A stretch of DNA of 64,000 nt from contig NZ_PKRP01000002.1 of assembly GCF_002855515.1 (NCBI RefSeq), positions 434,001 through 498,000 on the forward strand. The letters are read 5' to 3'. How positions within the stretch are numbered: position 1 is the first letter of the stretch; every line of letters begins with the position of its first letter. A model generated the notes under the pieces. That model was not told the DNA's origin and made no database searches. It saw nothing but the letters and a program-made list of their open reading frames with translations. The position numbers and the translations under genes are program-made. This document shows, piece by piece, positions 17,797-26,275 of the stretch. The stretch is from Rhizobium sp. TH135. GTDB lineage: Bacteria > Pseudomonadota > Alphaproteobacteria > Rhizobiales > Rhizobiaceae.

Positions 17797-18980
17797 TTTG
17801 CCTTCTCCCAGTTGGAGCGCGCGGCGAAGGCCGCAAGCGAAGAACCGACAAGCAGGAGTGCAGCCAAGAGAAATGAACTCCACCAGCCAATATGGTCGAA
17901 CAGCAGGCCGCCGAGTGCAGCACCGAGCGTGATGGCGAACTGGATGACAGCAACCTGCAGACCGCCACCGGCTTCGGCGTCGTCGCTCAAAACCTGGGCA
18001 AGCCAAGTCCCCCAGGCGACGGGAGCGGCCGTGCCGACGAAGCCCCAGGCACCGAGGAGGAGCGTCACTGCAAGTGGCGAGCTTGAAGCCGCCACAAGCC
18101 CGACGGCAAGGAGGGCCATGGTCAGCGGCATGCCGATCGCGAGCGCATAGAGCCAGTGCGGCAGCAGGCGGCTGATGCTCCAGGTTCCGGCCACGCCCGC
18201 CAGTCCCATCAGCAGCATCACAAGCGAGAGCGAGGTCACGCCGAACCCCGAGGCGCTCTCCAGGTATGGTCTGAGATAGGTGAAGAGTGCAAACTGGCCC
18301 ATGAACAGCAGCAGGATGGCCGTCATGCCGAGTGCGACCTGACGGCGAGCCAGCAAGCGGAAGACGTTGGCTGTCCGCTTCTCGTCCTCTGCCGGGAGAC
18401 CGGGCATGGTCATCCACTGCCAGGCAAGAGCGACCAGAGCCAAGGGCACAACGAGGAAGAAGGCCCCACGCCAGCCGACCAATTCGCCGAGAAAGCTGCC
18501 AAGCGGCGCGGAAATCGTGGCGGCAATAGCGTTGCCGGCATTCAGTGCGGCCAGGCCCTTGGGCACCTGATCAGTCGGCAGGAGCCGCATGACGATGGCC
18601 GTCGACATGGACCAGAAGCCGCCAATCGCAATGCCAAGCAGCGCACGACCTGCCATGAGGATCCAGTAGTTAGGGACAAAGGTCACCACCACGGCGGAAA
18701 GCACCAGCAGTACGGAAAACCAGGTGAGAACCGTCTTGCGATCGATGCCCGCCGTCAGTCGGGCAACGAACAGACTGGTGACGACGGCGAAGAACCCTGA
18801 AATGGAGATCGCCTGTCCGGCCTGTCCCTCGAGCATGGTCAGATCGCGGGCGATTGGTGTCAGCAGGCTGACGGGCATGAATTCCGAGGCGATGAGCACG
18901 GAAACCGTCAGCGCCATGGAGCCGACGGCACCCCAGGCTGCCGGTGATTTCAATGTGTCGCGATAGGTCAGCTCGGCCAT
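17793..18980 (-). CDS. MFS efflux transporter (DHA1 type, NepI/AraJ-like)
   Basis: 395 residues, about 12 membrane helices. It resembles E. coli NepI, a purine ribonucleoside exporter, in sequence pattern: EFMPVSLLTPIARDL in helix 1, GRALLGIAIGGFWSMS around residue 100, APLGSFLGELVGWR in helix 5/6, and QVAVIQFAITLGAALGG near residue 330. It exports a small molecule by proton antiport; the substrate is inferred only from the family. It is the first gene of a coupled pair with the cyclophilin-like protein. Confidence 0.85.
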   Translation of the reverse strand: MAELTYRDTLKSPAAWGAVGSMALTVSVLIASEFMPVSLLTPIARDLTMLEGQAGQAISISGFFAVVTSLFVARLTAGIDRKTVLTWFSVLLVLSAVVVTFVPNYWILMAGRALLGIAIGGFWSMSTAIVMRLLPTDQVPKGLAALNAGNAIAATISAPLGSFLGELVGWRGAFFLVVPLALVALAWQWMTMPGLPAEDEKRTANVFRLLARRQVALGMTAILLLFMGQFALFTYLRPYLESASGFGVTSLSLVMLLMGLAGVAGTWSISRLLPHWLYALAIGMPLTMALLAVGLVAASSSPLAVTLLLGAWGFVGTAAPVAWGTWLAQVLSDDAEAGGGLQVAVIQFAITLGAALGGLLFDHIGWWSSFLLAALLLVGSSLAAFAARSNWEKAK

Positions 18981-19101
18981 GGTCTACATCATCCTTCGAA
19001 AGCGGCGACATGCCCTCTTTCGCGTCCCTTGTAGCCAGTTTCAATTGGGTCGATTAGCGGGGCTGTCTCGCATGCATTTATCGATGAGAGCCATCAATGA
19101 G

Positions 19102-19134
19102 GATCTCCCGCCTTGTGGTTCAGGGCGGGAGATC
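19102..19134 (-). terminator. Terminator hairpin after the Mo-hydroxylase/cytochrome operon
   Basis: GATCTCCCGCC, an 11-base loop, then GGCGGGAGATC: a perfect 11-bp stem 27 bases beyond the stop of the cytochrome c gene. No long T run follows. Confidence 0.6.
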
Positions 19135-19160
19135 GCGTTGTGGGATTTGGTGCGCATGGG

Positions 19161-19535
19161 TTAGCGCGTGGCGAGGAAGTCGATGATTGCCTTGCGTTCG
19201 TCGGCCTTGGCGAAGCGTTGGGTCATCCGCGTTCCCCTTACCAATCCGGCTGGATTGGTAAGGAAGGTATCGAGCTGGGCCGCATCCCAGGTGATGCCCG
19301 AGCTTTGCATTGCAGGCGAATAGCGGAAGCCTTCCAGGCTCCCCGCTACCCTGCCGACAACGCCCTGCAGATGGGGGCCGACGCCGTTGCGCGTACTGTC
19401 CACCTGATGACAGGCGCCGCAGCGTTGCTGGAACAGCCTCTGTCCGTCCGCTGCATCCTGCGCATGAGCCTGAAGGGCCAGCAGGACGGTGGCGATGACT
19501 GCGGCGGCGATATGCTTGAAAGTACTCAGTATCAT
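19161..19535 (-). CDS. Class I c-type cytochrome, electron acceptor of the Mo-hydroxylase
   Basis: 124 residues with a signal peptide (cleavage after AHA, about residue 25). A single haem site, RCGACHQVD, lies near residue 40, and a distal methionine is probable in GTRMTQRF. Its start overlaps the stop of the molybdopterin subunit gene by 4 bases, so it belongs to that operon. Periplasmic aldehyde/isoquinoline-type oxidoreductases commonly pass electrons to such a cytochrome, then to the respiratory chain. Confidence 0.9.
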   Translation of the reverse strand: MILSTFKHIAAAVIATVLLALQAHAQDAADGQRLFQQRCGACHQVDSTRNGVGPHLQGVVGRVAGSLEGFRYSPAMQSSGITWDAAQLDTFLTNPAGLVRGTRMTQRFAKADERKAIIDFLATR

Positions 19536-21775
19536 CCCTGCTTCTCCTGGAATGTCGTCTTCGACAGCGGCAGGCTGCGCGGTCGTTCTGTGGCAAGGAC
19601 GGCCACGGCATTGGCGATGGCGGGAGGCACGCCCGGAAGACCGGGTTCACCAATGCCGCCGATCGGTGCGCCGCTTTCGATGATGCGGACATGCACTCTC
19701 GGCATCCGGTCCGGCGTCAGGATCTGATAGCCGTCGTAGTTGCGAGCCTGGGGAAGGCCGTCGACATAGACGACTTCTTCCAGAAGTGCGGAGGAAACGC
19801 CGAGCGCGACGGCCGAGTTGACCTGATGCTCGATCACCCGCGGGTTGACCACGGTGCCCGGGTCGATTGCGACCCAGACGTCGTGCACCACGACTTGGCC
19901 ATCCGACAGCGAGACTTCCGCGATCGTTGCCACTTCGCTGCCGAAGGGCGAGGTCATGGCAAGGCCCCGGGCGCGGCGGGTTCCATCCTCGGCTGCAAAG
20001 GGACCCCGCTTCCAACCGCCGGATAGCTCGGCCACCGCCTGCAACAGCGTCAGATGGCGCGGACTGTTCTTCAGGAGCGCAAGACGCAGTTCATAGGGAT
20101 CCTTGGCTCCGGCATCCGCCATCTCGTCGAAGAAGGTCTCCGAGAAGAAGTCGTTCATCGAATGGCCGACCGAGCGCCAGAAGCCGATTATCGCGGGATC
20201 GTCGACATGGATCTGGGCAATCCGCTTGTTGGGGATCGCATAGACCTTGCCGGCGATGCCCTCGACCGCCGAACTGTCGACCTTGTCCGGTTGACGACCA
20301 TACCAGCGTCCCGTGGCACCTTCACCGACGGCGACCGCCGAGAACGCCGTCGGATTGCCGTCCTCGTCGAGCCCCGCGCGGAAGCGGACTGCCGCCATCG
20401 GACGCAGGGTGTCGCGCAGGAACTCCTCCTCGCGGCTCCAGACGAGCTTGATGGGACGACCGACCGCCTTTGAAAGCAGGATGGCCTGCGGGTAGGGATT
20501 GGCGCTCTGGTAAAGGAAGTGGCGACCGAAAAACCCACCCAGCATCGGCGAGTGGATGATGACCTTCTCCGGCGCAATGCCGGCGACCTTGGCTGCATCG
20601 CCCTGGAACATTTCCGGCGCCTGGTTCGGAATCCAGAGTTCGAGCGTGCCGTCTTCATTCCAGCGGGCGACGGCCGAGGGCGGCTCCAACTGGCCGTGGG
20701 CGAGGTGGGGCGCGTCGTATGTCGCTTCGATTACCTTCGCAGCCGATGAAAGGGCGGCAGCGGCATCCCCTTCTTCCTCGAAGGTCACGCCGTCACCGGT
20801 CGTCGCCTTCAACTTTTCCATATGCCCCATGCTGGAGAAATCCGCGGGCATCGCGTGGGGCGTTCCGGCTGCTGCTTCAGTCCACGAGACCTGTAGCGCT
20901 TCGACAGCCATGCGCGCGCGCCACCAACTATCGGCGACGACGGCTACGGCTCCGGGAAGCGTGTGTATGGAATGCACGCCAGTGCGCGCCTTGATCTCGG
21001 CCTCGTTCGTCATTGCGCCGGGTTCCTGACCGAGCCGCGGACTGTGCTGCACGGCTGCAAAAAGCATGTCGTCGACCTTGGTGTCGATCGCATACTGGGC
21101 CTTGCCCGTCGCCTTCGCTCTGATGTCCAGCCGTTCGACCGGCTTTCCGATCCAGCGGAAGTCCTTGGATTCGCGCAGTGTTACCGTTTCCGGAACAGGC
21201 AGACCTGCGGCGGCCTCGGCGATTTCGCCATAGGCGACACTGCGACCCGAAGCGACATGCACCACGCGACCTGGCTCGGTCGAAAGCTCTGCAACCGGGA
21301 CCGACAGTCGCTCGGCGGCGGCCTGAAGCAGCATGCCACGCGCAGACGCGCCAAGCTTGCGCATGATGTCGTAACTCGAGCGGACAGAGAAGCTGCCGCC
21401 GGTGAAGCGGAAGCCGCCGATCAGGCCGTAGTCCGGGCCGGGCGGTGCTGTCTCGACCACGAAATTGGCGGGGTCGACATCGAGTTCTTCGCCGACGATC
21501 TGGGCCATTGCCGTGAAGATGCCCTGACCACCTTCGATGAAGGCGCTGCGGAAGAACACCGTGCTGTCGGGCCGGATCTCGATAAAGGCTGGGACGCGGG
21601 TCCCGGGGGTGACAGTTGCGGCGGCCTGAGCGATCACGGGGCGGATCGCACCGGGTACGGTGACGCCGAGAACAAGCGCACCGGCAACCGTGCCGAGGAA
21701 GCCGCGACGCGAGACTTTGAACGGCTTTTCATCGCTGGCAGTGTTTGCGGGTGTATAGATATGAATCTGGTTCAT
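19532..21775 (-). CDS. Molybdopterin-binding subunit of a xanthine-dehydrogenase-family enzyme (IorB/aldehyde-oxidase-like)
   Basis: 747 residues. The start is ATG 21775 with GGAGGG upstream; the open frame extends further but is only a shadow of the upstream gene. A twin-arginine signal, SRRGFLGTVAGALVLG, indicates export of the folded enzyme. Two molybdopterin-binding halves follow, as in isoquinoline 1-oxidoreductase beta subunits, with LGGFFGRHFLYQS and GFWRSVGHSMNDFF in the middle and GIGEPGLPGVPPAIANAV near the end. The terminal Glu region matches the family's catalytic glutamate loop. It hydroxylates an aldehyde or N-heterocycle at the molybdenum centre. It is transcribed after the iron-sulphur subunit and before the cytochrome. 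Confidence 0.92.
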   Translation of the reverse strand: MNQIHIYTPANTASDEKPFKVSRRGFLGTVAGALVLGVTVPGAIRPVIAQAAATVTPGTRVPAFIEIRPDSTVFFRSAFIEGGQGIFTAMAQIVGEELDVDPANFVVETAPPGPDYGLIGGFRFTGGSFSVRSSYDIMRKLGASARGMLLQAAAERLSVPVAELSTEPGRVVHVASGRSVAYGEIAEAAAGLPVPETVTLRESKDFRWIGKPVERLDIRAKATGKAQYAIDTKVDDMLFAAVQHSPRLGQEPGAMTNEAEIKARTGVHSIHTLPGAVAVVADSWWRARMAVEALQVSWTEAAAGTPHAMPADFSSMGHMEKLKATTGDGVTFEEEGDAAAALSSAAKVIEATYDAPHLAHGQLEPPSAVARWNEDGTLELWIPNQAPEMFQGDAAKVAGIAPEKVIIHSPMLGGFFGRHFLYQSANPYPQAILLSKAVGRPIKLVWSREEEFLRDTLRPMAAVRFRAGLDEDGNPTAFSAVAVGEGATGRWYGRQPDKVDSSAVEGIAGKVYAIPNKRIAQIHVDDPAIIGFWRSVGHSMNDFFSETFFDEMADAGAKDPYELRLALLKNSPRHLTLLQAVAELSGGWKRGPFAAEDGTRRARGLAMTSPFGSEVATIAEVSLSDGQVVVHDVWVAIDPGTVVNPRVIEHQVNSAVALGVSSALLEEVVYVDGLPQARNYDGYQILTPDRMPRVHVRIIESGAPIGGIGEPGLPGVPPAIANAVAVLATERPRSLPLSKTTFQEKQG

Positions 21776-21789
21776 CGTGATCCCTCCAA

Positions 21790-22236
21790 TCAAGCCTGGG
21801 CCGCTTCGCGCACGGCGGCAGCGATCGCGTTGTAGGTTCCACAGCGACAGAGATTGACCATGGCAGCCGCAATGTCGTCGTCGGTCGGCTGCGGTGTCTC
21901 CTTGAGGAGCGCGGTCGCGGCCATCACCTGGCCGGACTGGCAGTAGCCGCATTGCGGCACCTGATTTGCCACCCAGGCCTCGACCACCTTCTGACCGACG
22001 GGATCCTCGGTGATGGCCTCGATGGTGGTGATCTGCGTGCCAACCACCGTGTCGATCGTTGTGACGCAAGAGCGGGTCGGCTGCCCGTCGACGAGGACCG
22101 TGCAGGCGCCGCATTGCGCGAGACCGCAACCGTATTTGGTGCCGGTCATCCCGAGCGTATCGCGCAGCACCCAGAGCAAGGGAGTGTCGGCTTCGACATC
22201 CACCTGCTGCGGTGTTCCGTTGATGTTGAGTTCCAT
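21790..22236 (-). CDS. 2Fe-2S subunit of the Mo-hydroxylase (IorA-like)
   Basis: 148 residues. A plant-type ferredoxin domain at the N terminus has the cluster motif CGLAQCGACTVLVDG. A helical 2Fe-2S domain has QCGYCQSGQVMAA and LCRCGTYNAIAAAV. The length is usual for the small subunit of periplasmic-type xanthine dehydrogenase family enzymes. It has no signal of its own, so it is probably carried out with the Tat-signal subunit. It is first in the operon, 14 bases before the large subunit gene; the divergent LysR gene lies 158 bases away. Confidence 0.94.
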   Translation of the reverse strand: MELNINGTPQQVDVEADTPLLWVLRDTLGMTGTKYGCGLAQCGACTVLVDGQPTRSCVTTIDTVVGTQITTIEAITEDPVGQKVVEAWVANQVPQCGYCQSGQVMAATALLKETPQPTDDDIAAAMVNLCRCGTYNAIAAAVREAAQA

Positions 22237-22393
22237 GGTGGGGTCCTTCGATCGGTTCGGGGAGAAGGGGCGGGAACAGTCTGCGGACTATTCCATGCGA
22301 CACATTATCAAGTGCATTTGATATGCATTAGTCGGCGTTGGTCGCTTAGATTTATCGACGACGACCATGAATGGCGAAAAGCGAGGATGCTGG

Positions 22394-23284
22394 ATGGCAA
22401 GGGAAGACTTCAACGACCTGCTCTGGTTCCTGGCGCTGGCTGAAGATCGCAGCTTCACAAAAGCGGCGGCCAAGCTCGGGATCACGCAGTCGACTCTCAG
22501 TCACACGATCAAGCGACTTGAGACGCGTCTGGGCCTGCGCCTTCTCACCCGGACCACGCGCAGCGTTTCGCTGACGGAGGCGGGTGAGCGTCTCTTCAAT
22601 GCGCTTTTGCCGCGTATCACGGCGATCCGTGGCGAGCTGGAAGCTCTCTCGGACCTGCGTGACAAACCGGCTGGCACCGTTCGCATCACGCTGTCTGATC
22701 ACGCGCTGGAAACAGTGGTCTGGCCGAAACTGCAGCCGATCCTGAAGGACTATCCGGATGTCCGGGTCGAACTCAGCCGTGACAATGGCTTGCGCAACAT
22801 CGTTGAAGACGGCTTCGACGCCGGCGTGCGGCTCGGTGAGAGCATCGAAAAGGACATGATCGCCGTCCGGATCGGCCCGGACTGGCGCATGCTGGTCGTC
22901 GCATCGCCGGCTTACCTCGCGGATAAACCCATGCCTCAGCACCCGCAGGATCTGGTCAGCCACAACTGCATCAACATGCGCCAGGCAACCGGCGGAGGGC
23001 TCTATGCCTGGGAATTCGAGAAAGATGGGCAGGAACTGCGCGTTCGGGTCGTGGGCCAGCTCACGTTCAATTCGTCCTATCCCATGGTTGATGCGGCCGT
23101 GAAAGGTCTCGGTGTCGCCTACGTTCCAGACGATCTGGTTGCTGCGGAACTTTCAGCCGGTACGCTCGTGACGCTCCTTGAGGATTGGACGCCACCCTTT
23201 CCGGGCTACTACCTGTATTATCCGAGCCGCCACCAAAACGCACCCGCCTTCAGGGTTGTCGTCGATGCGTTGCGGCAGAAGTAG
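22394..23284 (+). CDS. LysR-family regulator divergent from the Mo-hydroxylase operon
   Basis: 296 residues from ATG 22394, where GCGAGG precedes; ATG 22367 would add nine unlikely residues. The N-terminal winged helix-turn-helix has SFTKAAAKLGITQSTLSHTIKRLE. A periplasmic-binding-like effector domain covers about 90-290. Its divergent position suggests control of the Mo-hydroxylase/cytochrome operon in response to its substrate. The intergenic bases 22237-22393 include a T/A-rich segment around 22303-22330 that could hold the operator. Confidence 0.9.
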   Translation: MAREDFNDLLWFLALAEDRSFTKAAAKLGITQSTLSHTIKRLETRLGLRLLTRTTRSVSLTEAGERLFNALLPRITAIRGELEALSDLRDKPAGTVRITLSDHALETVVWPKLQPILKDYPDVRVELSRDNGLRNIVEDGFDAGVRLGESIEKDMIAVRIGPDWRMLVVASPAYLADKPMPQHPQDLVSHNCINMRQATGGGLYAWEFEKDGQELRVRVVGQLTFNSSYPMVDAAVKGLGVAYVPDDLVAAELSAGTLVTLLEDWTPPFPGYYLYYPSRHQNAPAFRVVVDALRQK

Positions 23285-23299
23285 TAGCGTTTTGCCGTG

Positions 23300-23416
23300 T
23301 CACGCAAAGGCAATGACCGGCGCACAGAACACCGAATATGCGAGCGAACCGATGAGCCCGCCGACCATCAGGAGCCTCTGGAAGTGGCGGGCGTAGGTCT
23401 TCAGGAATTCGGTCAT
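23300..23416 (-). CDS. 38-residue single-pass membrane protein
   Basis: ATG 23416 is preceded by ACGGAG eight bases upstream. The product begins MTEFLKTYARHFQRLL and then has one hydrophobic helix (MVGGLIGSLAYSVFCAPVIAFA) ending at the C terminus. It starts 12 bases after the stop of the four-helix membrane protein gene and probably shares its transcript. Amphipathic basic start, good ribosome site and coupling favour a real gene; its function is unknown. Confidence 0.6.
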   Translation of the reverse strand: MTEFLKTYARHFQRLLMVGGLIGSLAYSVFCAPVIAFA

Positions 23417-23428
23417 GATACGACTCCG

Positions 23429-23914
23429 TCAGGTGTAGGGGAGCATCTGGCCTGCGAACGTCACGCCGGTCCAGGCTGAGATGGAGAGCAAGGCCGCGAC
23501 ACGTGCGAAAAACGGTGGCATCGAAGCCTCGCCCCATTGCGCCATGCCGCGGCCAGCGCCGAAATGGAAGGCCAGTGCATTTGCGCCTGCCGCAACCAGG
23601 AGCCAGAATTTCCAGGGCGCCGCCCCGGAGGCCGCGATCATCGTTGCCTGGGCGCTCAGCAACGCGACACCCGTGATGAATGCCGTGATGAAACCGAAAT
23701 AGGACACTGGCAACAGGTGCCGCATGGCTGATGTCACAGACACAGACTGTCTGCCGAGACCCAGGAGCCGCAGGTCGATAGCAAAGATCGACCCGATCAG
23801 CAGCCCTATCCCGAGGACGTGAAAGGTTTCGAGCGCGGCGTACAGATAGCCTGCAGACCGAACGGTCTGGCCGAGGCTCGAAGTCTGAAGGAGTTCGAGA
23901 GCTGAGTTCAACAC
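23429..23914 (-). CDS. Four-helix membrane protein (DUF6644-like)
   Basis: 161 residues with about four membrane helices. A conserved ETFHVLGIGLLIGSIFAIDLRLLGL segment carries a histidine in the first helix that could bind haem or metal. Such proteins commonly sit next to DUF6152 exported proteins, as here. It is translated after the DUF6152 gene (28-base gap) and before the 38-residue protein. Its function is unknown; a membrane redox or metal role is only a guess. Confidence 0.7.
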   Translation of the reverse strand: MLNSALELLQTSSLGQTVRSAGYLYAALETFHVLGIGLLIGSIFAIDLRLLGLGRQSVSVTSAMRHLLPVSYFGFITAFITGVALLSAQATMIAASGAAPWKFWLLVAAGANALAFHFGAGRGMAQWGEASMPPFFARVAALLSISAWTGVTFAGQMLPYT

Positions 23915-23942
23915 GGGCTTCGGTTCTCTTTAGTGTTGGCGC

Positions 23943-24500
23943 TTAGTCCGGCAAAGGGGCTCGTTCGGGGAGCGTGTTGCCAAGAACCTGGTTCACCGGT
24001 GTCGCATTATCCCCGTACGAGAACACCACCGGACGAAAGAGACCTTCATCGCTGCGGTTGATGTAGCCGACGGCTTGGAAACGCTCGCCGACCCTCAGCG
24101 GGCGATCCAGCCCCCACCGCCCAGACCATGCCGGTGGTGCGATGACGATCTCCAGCTCCCCAAGGCTGCCGTCATACGCCAGAGCGCGGTTGACGCGCAC
24201 GCTGTCCTCCGGATGCTGCAATTCCTCCGGTATGGGAAGCTCGGGGGTGTCGGGTGGCAGGCTCGCATCCAGCTTTACATCGAACTCCGAGTGCGGATTG
24301 CCCCAAACGCCCTCGGACGAGACGGTTCCGGCGATGTAGACCAGCCTGCTGGTGTCGAAGGTTGGCCAGCCATGGTGGGCCGACGCAGTGTTCAGCGCGA
24401 GCGGAATACTGGTGAACGCGAAAGCCACGGCAAGTCCCAGAACAACTGACCATCGTTTTGCGCTGACGAGACTGGCTGCCGCCATGTTTTTGCGAGGCAT
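23943..24500 (-). CDS. Exported DUF6152-like protein
   Basis: 185 residues. I prefer ATG 24500, ten bases after GGAG, over the TTG three codons upstream. A hydrophobic signal ends in NTASA, followed by HHGWPTFD, the histidine-containing start of the mature chain typical of DUF6152. The rest is a small beta-rich domain (GTVSSEGVWGNPHSEFDV; GEIV-type strands). It is the first gene of a three-gene set with two small membrane proteins. Periplasmic location is expected; the role is unknown. Confidence 0.72.
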   Translation of the reverse strand: MPRKNMAAASLVSAKRWSVVLGLAVAFAFTSIPLALNTASAHHGWPTFDTSRLVYIAGTVSSEGVWGNPHSEFDVKLDASLPPDTPELPIPEELQHPEDSVRVNRALAYDGSLGELEIVIAPPAWSGRWGLDRPLRVGERFQAVGYINRSDEGLFRPVVFSYGDNATPVNQVLGNTLPERAPLPD

Positions 24501-24864
24501 GGTGCTCAAACTCCAGATGAGAAATCGATCTAGCGATCAGTCGGGTCTGAGGGATCTGGCCTGACCGGCCTCCGGTTCGCCACCCCCTCTGATTTCGACA
24601 GTCATCCTAGATGCCCTGCGGGCTTGAGATTAGCCTGGTAGAACCCATCAGGCTTATGGGCCTGGGACATAAGTGGAGTATCCCATGTCCCGCTCGCGGG
24701 CTGGAGAAGTGGCGGCCAGAGAAATGCGTTGCGCGGATCCCGCAGACACAACGGTGCGAGCTGAACTGCGCCACCGGCTGAAGTGCCAGGCCATTTCTCT
24801 GTTGCCATTCGATCGCGAGATCGATTGGGACGGCCAATAACGGTCGGTATCCGGACTTGGATTG
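24501..24864. other. Intergenic stretch before repeat copy 2
   Basis: No convincing gene. A 98-codon minus frame (24607-24903) has no ribosome site and no recognisable domain and runs into the repeat. Confidence 0.5.
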
Positions 24865-25173
24865 CGGGGCCCCAGTCAACTTTGCGGGACCTGCTTCAAG
24901 CACGAAGGATGGCCTGATGACCGGCCCTCAGAATTCTTCAAGTTGTTGAGAAGACGTCGCTTTTTTCTGTGAGAAACCGCCGACAGATTCACGCGCAAAC
25001 CGACCTGAAATGGCCTGCCTGGAGAACCTGGATTCTCACATGATTTCAAAGGCTTAACAAAATCGCCTTTGATTTCCCTCTGTTTTCCTGCCGCGAGCGA
25101 CCGTGGATGCCATCTTTGTGCCCTGGCTTTGGGCCGACGTCAACACGGCGGGATAGCGGCAATTATTTCCGCT
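24865..25173 (+). repeat. Dispersed intergenic repeat, copy 2
   Basis: The first third has diverged (GGGGCCCCAGTCAACTTTGCGGGACC). The middle and right two thirds are nearly identical to copy 1, including CTGGAGAACCTGGATTCTCAC at 25019 and GCGGCAATTATTTCCGC at the end. The central CGCTGA hairpin is lost here. Confidence 0.8.
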
Positions 25174-25421
25174 CGGGAACGCCGAGCCGAAACTGAAGCA
25201 AGCCATTTGATTTTGTGAGTTTTCGGCCTTTAACTGCAGGCATCCAATGATCAATGGAAGCGCACTCAAGCAGAGCCTTATGACAGCAGGGAAATACGGG
25301 CTCCGCTCTTTTGATGGCCAGCGGCGACCTCGTCAGAGAGTTTGACAATCTTGGGAACAGCAGCGAAGCCACGGACTGCAAGGGTTTGGCGATGCCCCTG
25401 CAGCCTCCAAGCGTCGCATCG

Positions 25422-26204
25422 CTAGTCTGTACTCAGAACATCGTCGTTTCGGACATTCCTCAAAAGATAGACTCCGTAGAGAAAATTTGGAAGCACCAGC
25501 GCAACGGGCAGCAGGAACGCCCAGCCCCCGACATCGCCTGTAGGAATGTCACTGCCCGATTGCTGCCCGGCAGAGATTGAGAATGTCCCGAAATCCCAAA
25601 GAGCGTGGTAGATGATCGCCGGCCAGATCGATCCGGTGCGTACGAGAATGGCCATGAAGGCGAAACCGCTGAGGGTCGCGGTGAAAGCCTGCAGCATGGC
25701 GTTCAGCAATTCCCCCGTCGTCACCGCGTTGAGGATGTGAACAGAGCCGAAGAGCACCGAGGTCCAGATCATTGCAGGCCAGAGGTTTACGCGCGTGCGC
25801 AACGCCTGAAACAGGATGCCGCGAAACATCGTCTCCTCCGACAGTCCGACGAACAAAGTGCTCACCAGGATCATCAGCATCAGACCGATGGGGGGCAATC
25901 CGATGGCCGCAGCAAGGCCGAGGAACGCCACGATGTAGAGTGCCGGCAGCCACATGATCCTAAGCGAACTCATCGGCTTCGGAGCCACAAACTTCAGGTC
26001 GCGCCATCCGGCGAACAGTATGACGGCGACGAGGAAGAGAAAGGCGGCGACGACATTCCAGAGCGGTCCTCTCGACAGGCCTTCGGTGAGCGATTGTTTC
26101 TGCCCGCCGCTCAGACAGATCCCGCCGTAGATGGTGATCGTGGCCCAAATGATATACACGATCAGACTGAAGGGCAGGCGGGTGGGCCCGTTTGCAAAGT
26201 TCAT
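25422..26204 (-). CDS. CPBP-family intramembrane metalloprotease 1
   Basis: About 260 residues. ATG 26204 has AGAGAGG nine bases upstream; GTG 26237 or ATG 26210 are alternatives. About seven or eight membrane helices. The Abi/CPBP motifs are SEETMFRG (glutamate pair and Arg), FGSVH and a later histidine in YHALWDFG. Relatives include the type II CAAX protease Rce1 and bacteriocin self-immunity proteins. A membrane-embedded peptidase role is likely; the substrate is unknown. A second, different CPBP gene lies just upstream on the same strand. Confidence 0.82.
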   Translation of the reverse strand: MNFANGPTRLPFSLIVYIIWATITIYGGICLSGGQKQSLTEGLSRGPLWNVVAAFLFLVAVILFAGWRDLKFVAPKPMSSLRIMWLPALYIVAFLGLAAAIGLPPIGLMLMILVSTLFVGLSEETMFRGILFQALRTRVNLWPAMIWTSVLFGSVHILNAVTTGELLNAMLQAFTATLSGFAFMAILVRTGSIWPAIIYHALWDFGTFSISAGQQSGSDIPTGDVGGWAFLLPVALVLPNFLYGVYLLRNVRNDDVLSTD

Positions 26205-26275
26205 GTCCATATGCCTCTCTGAGAGTTCAGATCTCACTCATAGTCATCAACTTGCGCCACAGTCTGCAGCAGGAT

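Noticed and set aside
21776..22303. Extension of the molybdopterin subunit upstream to 22303
   Set aside because: This part runs out of frame through the iron-sulphur subunit gene. The Tat signal and a good ribosome site mark ATG 21775 as the start.
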